From: JACPLA01 sp035291905
Lineage (GTDB): Bacteria; Bacteroidota; Ignavibacteria; UBA10030
Assembly: GCA_035291905.1 (NCBI GenBank)
Contig: DATDRF010000183.1
Location: 1-5,119, forward strand
Reading direction: 5' to 3'
Length of the DNA stretch: 5,119 nucleotides
The position numbers and the translations under genes were made by a program. Of the stretch, positions 1-4,934 are shown piece after piece (the first letter of the stretch is position 1; each line of letters starts with the position of its first letter). The notes under the pieces are model-generated. The model made no database searches and was not told the DNA's origin. It was given only the letters and a program-made list of their open reading frames with translations.

Positions 1-155
1 TACGATACATTGTACTCTCCACCGCCTGCATAAGCTTCAAAGACCGGGGTCAATTCGATGCGTTGATGCCCCGGAGGGCTCAGCCGGATCATGCATTCCC
101 CCAAGGAAAGCAGATCGAACTCACATTCTGAGGCTTTGAGGACCTTCAATGCCAT
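1..155 (-). CDS. PfkB-family sugar kinase, KDG-kinase-like (5' part only, cut by window edge)
   Basis: Reading the minus strand from an ATG at 155-153 gives an open frame of 51 codons that runs off the left edge. Its N-terminus contains FDLLSLGECMIRLSPPG (residues 13-29) and AGGGEYNV (43-50). These are the first beta strand and the GG..NV substrate-binding element of PfkB kinases, in the form typical of 2-keto-3-deoxygluconate kinases (GE.M.RL.PPG). Members of that group phosphorylate KDG to KDPG in the cytoplasm. The start is supported by AAGGA at 163-167, 7 nt upstream. The gene starts 13 nt after the stop of the kinase upstream of it, so the two are almost certainly co-transcribed. Both share a similar leader (KVL, then FDL.SLG), which marks them as paralogues. 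The ATP-binding half lies outside the window, so whether the gene is intact and what it phosphorylates cannot be judged. Confidence 0.85.
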   Translation of the reverse strand, partial: MALKVLKASECEFDLLSLGECMIRLSPPGHQRIELTPVFEAYAGGGEYNVS

Positions 156-162
156 GGTATCA

Positions 163-167
163 TCCTT
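163..167 (-). promoter_or_regulatory. Shine-Dalgarno of the left-edge kinase
   Basis: The minus strand reads AAGGA 7 nt before the ATG at 155-153, directly after the TAG stop of the preceding kinase (169-171). It fixes the start of the left-edge gene. An ATG at 163-161 is out of frame with it. Confidence 0.6.
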
Positions 168-168
168 C

Positions 169-1251
169 CTATCGTTGAATCCTCGCGGAGCCGCCGGCAG
201 CAAATGAGCGAACCTGCTCAAGCGTCGCCATTGTCGTGTCTCCGGGGAATGTTGTCAACAATGCGCCGTGTGCCCATCCGAGCCGTACGGCGGCTTCAGC
301 ATCTTCTCCCGTCAGCAATCCGTAGAAGAATCCGCTGGCGAAACCGTCTCCTCCGCCCACGCGGTCCAGTACATTCAGTTCACAAGTTGGCGCTGTATAA
401 GTCTTGCCATCGACCCACGCGACCGCGCTCCAGCTGTGGTGGTTGGAGGAATGGACCTCTCTCAAGGTCGTCGCAACTGCCTTCACATGAGGATGTTTCT
501 TGACGACTTTGTCGATCATCCCAAAGAATGTGCTTGGGTCGAGCTTCGATTTGGCGGCGACTTCCGGTCCGGGGATCCCAAGTCCTTTTTGCAGATCCTC
601 TTCGTTCCCCACAAGCACGTCAGCATGTTCCACGATCCGGGCGACAACCTCAACAGCTTTCTTCTCTCCTCCCCAAATGTTCCACAGCTTCCCGCGGAAG
701 TTCAAATCGAAACTCACGATCGCCCCGGCTTTCTTTGCAGCTTTCATTCCTTCAATGATCACCTCTCCCGTCGATTCCGAAAGCGCTGCAAAGATGCCGC
801 CGGAATGGAACCATTTGACCCCTCCCCCCACGATTTCATCCCACTTGAAATCTCCGGGTTTGAGCTGCGCTGCGGCTTCATTTGACCTGTTATAAAAGAC
901 AACAGGCGGCCGGATTCCCTGTCCACGGTCACTGTACACGGTTGCCATGTTGGGGCCGTTGACTCCGTTGTGCTTGAAGTGCCTATAAAACGGCTGCACT
1001 CCCATTGCCCTCACCCTCTCGGCGATAAGATCTCCGATAGGATAATCGGCCATTGCCGTGACAATTCCTGTTTTGAGCCTGAAACAGTCGGCAAGGTTCG
1101 CCGCTACATTGAACTCGCCACCGCTCACGTGAATGCGACATTCCGTCGCCTTCCGAAACGGTATGATGCCGGGATCAAGCCTGTGGACGAGCGCTCCGAG
1201 GGAAATGAGGTCGAACTTTGCATCCTGCCGAATGTTCAATACTTTGCTCAT
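169..1251 (-). CDS. kdgK: PfkB-family sugar kinase, 2-keto-3-deoxygluconate kinase-like
   Basis: A complete 360-residue cytoplasmic kinase of the PfkB/ribokinase fold, slightly longer than the usual 310-340. Visible motifs in order: the first strand FDLISLG (13-19); the substrate-side GGEFNVAANLA (44-54); FDLNFRGKLW (181-190), a signature common in KDG kinases; GNEEDL (215-220); and the C-terminal PfkB signature DRVGGGDGFASG (296-307), with the expected catalytic base Asp302 and the anion hole formed by the preceding glycines. The family transfers phosphate from ATP to KDG, giving KDPG for aldolase cleavage. The start is set by GGAGA at 1257-1261, 6 nt upstream of ATG. The gene sits alone after the repeat gap and is followed 13 nt later by a paralogous kinase. 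The N-terminus is atypical: the usual GE(I/L)M.RL is GALVHRL here, and GGGDS is GGGDG, so the substrate may be a related keto-sugar acid rather than KDG. The family is certain; the substrate is inferred from motifs and context. Confidence 0.85.
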   Translation of the reverse strand: MSKVLNIRQDAKFDLISLGALVHRLDPGIIPFRKATECRIHVSGGEFNVAANLADCFRLKTGIVTAMADYPIGDLIAERVRAMGVQPFYRHFKHNGVNGPNMATVYSDRGQGIRPPVVFYNRSNEAAAQLKPGDFKWDEIVGGGVKWFHSGGIFAALSESTGEVIIEGMKAAKKAGAIVSFDLNFRGKLWNIWGGEKKAVEVVARIVEHADVLVGNEEDLQKGLGIPGPEVAAKSKLDPSTFFGMIDKVVKKHPHVKAVATTLREVHSSNHHSWSAVAWVDGKTYTAPTCELNVLDRVGGGDGFASGFFYGLLTGEDAEAAVRLGWAHGALLTTFPGDTTMATLEQVRSFAAGGSARIQR

Positions 1252-1256
1252 TTTGT

Positions 1257-1261
1257 TCTCC
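1257..1261 (-). promoter_or_regulatory. Shine-Dalgarno of the complete kinase gene
   Basis: The minus strand reads GGAGA with 6 nt to the ATG at 1251-1249. This is good spacing and decides the start. No convincing -10/-35 or Bacteroidota-type promoter was found between here and the hairpins at 1280-1336. Confidence 0.65.
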
Positions 1262-1279
1262 GATGAAGCCTGTGTGGTA

Positions 1280-1295
1280 AAGGGCTGAAGCCCTT
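1280..1295. repeat. Small GGGC-TGAA-GCCC hairpin, REP-like
   Basis: A perfect 6-bp inverted repeat, AAGGGC/GCCCTT, encloses a TGAA loop. It lies ~30 bp upstream of the kinase start. Short palindromes built on GGGCT..AGCCC are a common form of dispersed intergenic element in environmental bacterial genomes. No T-run follows on either strand, so a REP-like element is more likely than a terminator. Confidence 0.55.
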
Positions 1296-1302
1296 ACAAT
1301 CA

Positions 1303-1336
1303 GGGGGTTCTTGAGACCCCGCCCTAAAGGGCGGGG
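1303..1336. repeat. Two overlapping GC-rich hairpins
   Basis: The perfect hairpin is CCCCGCCC (1317-1324), loop TAAA, GGGCGGGG (1329-1336). Its left CCCC (1317-1320) can also pair with GGGG at 1304-1307 to form an imperfect alternative hairpin (1304-1320). The two structures are therefore mutually exclusive. The right arm, GGGCGGGGCAAATTC, resembles the end of the array spacers (for example GACGGGACAATTC), so the hairpin appears to be built from the array's own boundary. No T-run follows on either strand. Confidence 0.6.
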
Positions 1337-1342
1337 CAAATT

Positions 1343-1583
1343 CTAAGTCTTGGCAACATTACAGCTGCGGCGCGTCAATTCCTAAGTCTTGGTAACATTA
1401 CAGCCCAACCGACGGGACAATTCCTAGGTCTTGACAACATTACAGCTGCGGCGCGGCAATCCTAAGTCTTGGTAACATTACAGCCCAACCGACGGGACAA
1501 TTCCCAGGTCTTGACAACATTACAGCCGCGGCGCGGCAATTCCGAAGTCTTGGAAGTATTACAGCTCAGCCGGCGGGGCATTT
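1343..1583. repeat. Six-copy tandem array of a ~23-bp core with alternating spacers
   Basis: The core resembles CTAAGTCTTGGTAACATTAC followed by AGC. It starts at 1343, 1382, 1424, 1462, 1504 and 1543, so the spacing alternates 39, 42, 38, 42, 39. Spacers alternate between a GC-rich type (TGCGGCGCGGCAAT, 15-16 nt) and a second type (CCAACCGACGGGACAATTC, 19 nt, with a diverged last copy TCAGCCGGCGGGGCATTTC). The cores at 1382 and 1462 are identical. Those at 1424 and 1504 share the GGTCTTGACAACATT variant. The last core (1543) is the most diverged, and a weak seventh copy may begin at 1584. The array is intergenic and unlike the neighbouring coding sequence. Its function is unknown. Confidence 0.9.
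1381..1540. repeat. Two near-identical 80-bp direct tandem units
   Basis: Bases 1381-1460 and 1461-1540 align without gaps and differ at only two places: 1425 T against 1505 C, and 1447 T against 1527 C. That is 78/80 identity. Each unit contains two cores and one spacer of each type. This shows that the latest duplication copied the two-core unit rather than a single core. Confidence 0.92.
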
Positions 1584-1664
1584 CGAAACCCTGCCAAGTC
1601 CAACCGAAGTCGTAGACTCTCGCCAGCCGCGCCGCAGGTATTGTTAACAGGGCTTCAACCTCCT

Positions 1665-2924
1665 TCAGCCCCCATTGCGAAGCCGAAACAGATTTTGCCC
1701 GGCATTGTCGACCGTGAGGAGATCGCCCCCTGCCTCCGCTTTCAGGGCCGACAGGTCAAGCGAACGGTAGCTGCGAAAGCCCAGACTGACCGCTTTGCAC
1801 ACATCTTCCGGAATCGAAGTCGCCAATGTCACCGTGATCCTTGGATTCTCTTTCCCATCCACAAAGGTACCGATGCCCCGCACGTTCGTTGAATGAGCAA
1901 GGATCAGCTTCGGTTCCTTTGAAAACCGCTCCCACTGTTGCGTAAAATACTCCATCACATGATAGCCGATCTTCCGGATCGCGGGTTCATGCATGAACGA
2001 AATTGCCCTGATCTGCGGGCCAAAAATTATCAATTCGCCGCCGTCGGCCACGACAGGCTCGAGCTTGTACATAGCCTTTCCTCCCACCCACAGATCCTCG
2101 TAAATACCCGGTGTTACTGCAAGGACCTTCTTGTACGGGCGATCAACGTGGGTGATGTGGACTCGGGCCGAGTAATCAGCCGCCCGGGACCACGATTCAA
2201 TCGGATCGCCGACGAACAGGCACACTGGCTGGTCTCTTTCATTCACAACGAATGAGAGACAGGTTCGCGGCGTTGTGATGAACACCGCCGCGCGATCGAT
2301 GACGCGTCTGGTGAGCGTGTCTTTGACCCCGTTCACTTTGAGATTTGTCAGGAGTGCCCCCAGCCAGTGGAAGGTCTGCACAACTTCGAGCCCCGCAATG
2401 CCGGGGAAGAAGTACTTGTTGCCTCCGGCGAATCCCATTGCCTCATGCGGGACAACGGGAGTTACCAGCAATACGTGGTCGTATTCAAGGACTTTCTTGT
2501 TGATCGTTACTGCGATCGGCTCTTTAAATACTCCTTGTGTCAAGCGGGAGATCTCATCTGCGGAGATCGTGCCGATCGTGGCAAGGGCCGCGGGGTTTGC
2601 ATGCTCATGGTTAAAGAACCGGACATTGGAGAATATCGTCCGATGCTCTTCCTCCGTGATTCCGACATGCCGGTAGATTCTTTCCGGTTCCATATCAGCG
2701 TGCGTCCCCGTTGCGATCAGGTAATCGAGAGCACGGACCCGGCGCGTCAGCAGGACGTGGAGGAGATGAAAAAAGAGAGCGATGCGTGCATGTCGGGTGT
2801 GATCGGGGATAAGGACGAGGACACGCTTCCCGTCGAGGGGCACGTGCTCCAACGCTTCTTTGCAGATCTGGACGATCTCGGAATCCTCGAGAGGCTCTTC
2901 AGAGCCCCGTCCGGCAAGAATCAT
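1665..2924 (-). CDS. LarA-family nickel-pincer 2-hydroxyacid racemase/epimerase
   Basis: A 419-residue homologue of the lactate racemase catalytic subunit, the usual family size. The family swaps the configuration at C2 of 2-hydroxyacids by hydride transfer to a nickel-pincer nucleotide (NPN). Lining up with Lactobacillus plantarum LarA, DHTR (41-44) matches the Asp72/Arg75 motif and GTHADM (73-78) supplies His75 for His108. PHEAMGFAGGNK (159-170) supplies His160 for catalytic His174 and Lys170 for the NPN-linking Lys184. His186 in QTFHW matches the nickel ligand His200. The spacings of +10 and +16 between these last three residues are preserved. Lys283 may correspond to Lys298; this is tentative. 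The superfamily includes racemases of lactate, malate and phenyllactate and D-gluconate 2-epimerases. With a mannonate dehydrogenase and sugar-acid kinases nearby, an aldonate 2-epimerase is the best guess. The start overlaps the pdxB stop (ATGA) and has GGAGG 7 nt upstream. The cofactor genes larB, larC and larE are not in the window. Confidence 0.88.
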   Translation of the reverse strand: MILAGRGSEEPLEDSEIVQICKEALEHVPLDGKRVLVLIPDHTRHARIALFFHLLHVLLTRRVRALDYLIATGTHADMEPERIYRHVGITEEEHRTIFSNVRFFNHEHANPAALATIGTISADEISRLTQGVFKEPIAVTINKKVLEYDHVLLVTPVVPHEAMGFAGGNKYFFPGIAGLEVVQTFHWLGALLTNLKVNGVKDTLTRRVIDRAAVFITTPRTCLSFVVNERDQPVCLFVGDPIESWSRAADYSARVHITHVDRPYKKVLAVTPGIYEDLWVGGKAMYKLEPVVADGGELIIFGPQIRAISFMHEPAIRKIGYHVMEYFTQQWERFSKEPKLILAHSTNVRGIGTFVDGKENPRITVTLATSIPEDVCKAVSLGFRSYRSLDLSALKAEAGGDLLTVDNAGQNLFRLRNGG

Positions 2925-4099
2925 CTTACAGCCTCCGTCACTTCGGTCATGAATCCGAGCTCCTGAATGATCTCCCTGATATCTTCGCGTCCCTCCGGGA
3001 CATCCGCGATGCGGTTGCCGAATTCCCGCCTTACCCGGTATCCGGCCCTGAGTTTCATGAAGTACTTTCCCCTGTGCTCCGTGCTCACGGTCGTAATCTT
3101 CCTCAGCATATAATCATCGAGCTCGATGTCATAGGCGCGATGAACAACGCGATAGAGCGATTCTTCCTTGCGCCCGGCACGATCGCGCAAACGGATCCGG
3201 GCGGGCTTGATTTCGGCACCTTCGAACCCGTCGCTCCATTGGAAGGGCACATTCAGGAATCGAGCGACGGCCTCGGCAATCATACGGACGGCATTCAACT
3301 TGCCGTCGAGGGAATACCCGGCGATATGAGGAGTCCCAAGCATCACTTTATCGAGAAGATCGATATCGATATCCGGTTCTCCCTCCCAGACATCCAGAAT
3401 TGCCGCCGAAAGATGGCGGGACTGAAGGGCCGAGCAAAGTGCCGACGATTCTACCACCGCGCCGCGTGATGTATTAATGAGAACCGAGCCCTTCTTTATT
3501 TTTCCGAGCCGCGACTCGTCAAAGAAATGATGGGTTGCGTCCTCACCCGTGCGAGTCAGCGGAACGTGAAGGGTGACAAAATCTGCGCCCATCAATTCAT
3601 CGAGAGGGAGATACGAAGGATCGCCAGTTGTTCGCCGGAGAGGCGGATCATTCAAGTGTACCGTAAGCCCGAGAATCCGGGCCATGCGGGCGACTTTTTT
3701 TCCCACATTCCCGACCCCCACGACGCCGATTGATTTTCCCTGCAGCTCCTGCTTTGTGCGCTGAGCCCAGGTAAGAAGCGCCGCTGTCACGTATTCGGCG
3801 ACCGAATTCGCATTGCTCCCGGGCGCGCTGGCGAAACCGATTCCGTGCGAATCAAGATACGCGAGATCGCAGTGATCGGTGCCAATCGTAACGGTACCGA
3901 CGAACTTCACTTTGCTCCCTTCCAGGAGACTGCGATCGACCTTCGTCTCCGACCGGACCACGAGAATGTCGGCATCTTTGACAGTGTCGGAAGTTATTTC
4001 CTCGGTCCTGAGGGCCCGAACATTCCCCAGCCTGCCGAACGTTTCAACGGCACGGGGAGTGTTCTTGTTCACAATGATGAGTGGGGAATCGCTTGTCAT
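2921..4099 (-). CDS. pdxB: PdxB-type 4-phosphoerythronate dehydrogenase
   Basis: A 392-residue D-isomer-specific 2-hydroxyacid dehydrogenase with an extra C-terminal domain, close to the ~380 of E. coli PdxB. PdxB oxidises 4-phospho-D-erythronate at C2 with NAD in the DXP-dependent route to vitamin B6. Visible features: VRSETKVD (48-55) and TIGTDH (71-76) in the substrate domain; the Rossmann motif GVGNVG (128-133); NTSRGAVV (209-216) with Arg212; DVWEGEPD (236-243) with Glu241; and TPHIAGYSLDGK (256-267) with His258. These match the E. coli catalytic set Arg208, Glu237 and His254, all shifted by four. Residues ~302-388, including HRAYDIELDDYMLRKI, match the PdxB dimerisation domain (DUF3410), which plain hydroxyacid dehydrogenases lack. 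The start overlaps the SDR stop (ATGA) and no good Shine-Dalgarno is visible, so translation probably depends on coupling. The setting is odd for a B6 gene: its neighbours are sugar-acid catabolic genes. Family certain; physiological substrate open. Confidence 0.85.
   Translation of the reverse strand: MTSDSPLIIVNKNTPRAVETFGRLGNVRALRTEEITSDTVKDADILVVRSETKVDRSLLEGSKVKFVGTVTIGTDHCDLAYLDSHGIGFASAPGSNANSVAEYVTAALLTWAQRTKQELQGKSIGVVGVGNVGKKVARMARILGLTVHLNDPPLRRTTGDPSYLPLDELMGADFVTLHVPLTRTGEDATHHFFDESRLGKIKKGSVLINTSRGAVVESSALCSALQSRHLSAAILDVWEGEPDIDIDLLDKVMLGTPHIAGYSLDGKLNAVRMIAEAVARFLNVPFQWSDGFEGAEIKPARIRLRDRAGRKEESLYRVVHRAYDIELDDYMLRKITTVSTEHRGKYFMKLRAGYRVRREFGNRIADVPEGREDIREIIQELGFMTEVTEAVR
2932..2936 (-). 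promoter_or_regulatory. Strong Shine-Dalgarno of the larA-like gene inside the pdxB end
   Basis: The minus strand reads GGAGG with a 7-nt spacer to the ATG at 2924-2922, inside the last codons of pdxB. With the ATGA overlap it fixes the start. It also suggests that the larA-like gene is translated strongly in its own right, unlike pdxB. Confidence 0.7.
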
Positions 4100-4923
4100 A
4101 CGCCGGAATACGCTGAAAAACCTCCGTCAACGGGGACAACAATTCCTGTGACAAATTCCGAGGCGGGGGAAAGAAGCCACAGAACGACACCGACGAGGTC
4201 CTCCGGAGCGCCAAACCGTCCCATCGGAGTATGATCGAGAATCTTCTTCCCACGCGCAGTCAGATCACCTGACCCTTTTTCCGTCAGGAGGAACCGGTTT
4301 TGCTCGGTGAGATAGAAGCCCGGGGCAATGGCATTGACACGAATCCTTGGAGAGTATTCCTGGGCCATGTGCACTGCAAGCCATTCTGTGAAATTGATGA
4401 TTGCCGCTTTGGCCGCCGAGTACGATCCGACACGCGTGAGGGGTCTGTATCCGCTCATGGAGGAGAAATTCAAGATGATCCCCTCTTTCTGTTCCGCCAT
4501 ATGTTTCCCGAAAACCTGGCTCGGAAGAATGGTCCCCAGCAGATTCAAATCCGAGACGTACCGAAGCCCCTCTTCGTCCAACTGGAAGAATGAGTGGTCT
4601 GGACTCGTCGTTGCTTTGGGACTGTTTCCTCCCGCCGCGTTGATCAGGATGTCGACGCGTTTGAACAGTTGGAAGATCTCTTTTGACACGCGCTCCAACG
4701 CATCATGATCCAGGACATCCGCTTCAAATGCAGCCCCGGTCCCCGTTTTCTTCCCGAAATTCTTTATGATCGATTCCCCCTTTGCCCGATCGCGCGTGAG
4801 CAAAGCGACATTTGCTCCGGCATCCAAAAGCGCTTCCGCGATGGCCTTGCCCAACACCCCGGTTCCACCGGTCATCACAACCGTTCGTCCGCTCACATCA
4901 AAAAGGAATTTGGAAGAAGTCAT
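4096..4923 (-). CDS. uxuB: SDR-family D-mannonate oxidoreductase (fructuronate reductase)
   Basis: A 275-residue classical short-chain dehydrogenase, the normal length. The family member it most resembles is the SDR-type mannonate oxidoreductase of Gram-positive bacteria and Bacteroidota (Bacillus UxuB/YjmF), which interconverts D-fructuronate and D-mannonate with NAD(P)H. Motifs: cofactor loop TGGTGVLG (18-25); Asp69 in EADVLD; NAAGGNSPKATT (95-106), whose GGN.PKATT tail is typical of this subgroup; Asn127; catalytic Ser155, Tyr168 and Lys172 at the standard spacing; and a C-terminal PVDGGFSAYSGV (264-275) also typical of the subgroup. The start has AGGAG 6 nt upstream that overlaps the transporter stop, and the stop overlaps the pdxB start. 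The position after a hexuronate-type transporter supports a uronate/aldonate role. Other SDRs acting on gluconate (IdnO/Gno-type) are the main alternative. Confidence 0.85.
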   Translation of the reverse strand: MTSSKFLFDVSGRTVVMTGGTGVLGKAIAEALLDAGANVALLTRDRAKGESIIKNFGKKTGTGAAFEADVLDHDALERVSKEIFQLFKRVDILINAAGGNSPKATTSPDHSFFQLDEEGLRYVSDLNLLGTILPSQVFGKHMAEQKEGIILNFSSMSGYRPLTRVGSYSAAKAAIINFTEWLAVHMAQEYSPRIRVNAIAPGFYLTEQNRFLLTEKGSGDLTARGKKILDHTPMGRFGAPEDLVGVVLWLLSPASEFVTGIVVPVDGGFSAYSGV

Positions 4924-4929
4924 TCAGTT

Positions 4930-4934
4930 CTCCT
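4930..4934 (-). promoter_or_regulatory. Shine-Dalgarno of the SDR gene overlapping the transporter stop
   Basis: The minus strand reads TAGGAG, in which TAG (4935-4933) is the transporter stop and AGGAG is the ribosome site, with 6 nt to the ATG at 4923-4921. This couples the two genes and fixes the SDR start. Confidence 0.7.

Larger units (their letters stand above)
1252..1664. other. 413-bp gene-free gap filled with hairpins and a tandem array
   Basis: No coding region is supported here. The ~80-bp tandem unit is not a multiple of three, so reading frames break from unit to unit. From left to right the gap holds a 5' leader with a ribosome site, a small GGGC/GCCC hairpin, an imperfect GGGG/CCCC hairpin, a perfect 8-bp GC hairpin, six copies of a ~23-bp core, and a degenerate tail (about 1584-1620). 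About 45 bp of unremarkable sequence then reach the stop of the larA-like gene. No hairpin is followed by a T-run on either strand, so there is no standard intrinsic terminator. Confidence 0.8.

Noticed and set aside
204..885. Plus-strand open frames opposite the complete kinase
   Set aside because: They show no recognisable domain and lie opposite a well-supported kinase with full family motifs. They are antisense shadows.
1317..1336. Intrinsic terminator at the perfect GC hairpin
   Set aside because: No T-run follows the stem on either strand. On the minus strand it would also sit just upstream of the kinase ribosome site rather than after a gene.
1391..1401. GTAA/TTAC half-palindrome in the repeat core as a repressor operator
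   Set aside because: The inverted symmetry exists only in the copies at 1382 and 1462. The others read GCAA or ACAA and lose it, so dyad symmetry is not the conserved property.
1343..1583. CRISPR array
   Set aside because: Cores vary between copies, spacers are only 15-19 nt and the same two spacer types recur in alternation. CRISPR spacers are unique and longer, and no cas gene is present.
1650..1671. Hairpin GGGCT/AGCCC over the larA-like stop codon
   Set aside because: Only 5 bp of stem with a 12-nt loop and no T-run; it is too weak to call a terminator.
1641..1892. Plus-strand 83-codon frame entering the gap from the larA-like gene
   Set aside because: It has no motif and no ribosome site, and most of it is antisense to the 3' end of the larA-like gene.
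2275..2966. Plus-strand open frames opposite the larA-like gene
   Set aside because: They are low-complexity translations without family motifs and overlap a gene with intact catalytic residues on the other strand.
4044..4253. Minus-strand 69-codon frame spanning the SDR/pdxB junction
   Set aside because: It is in another frame across two strongly supported genes, with no recognisable content.
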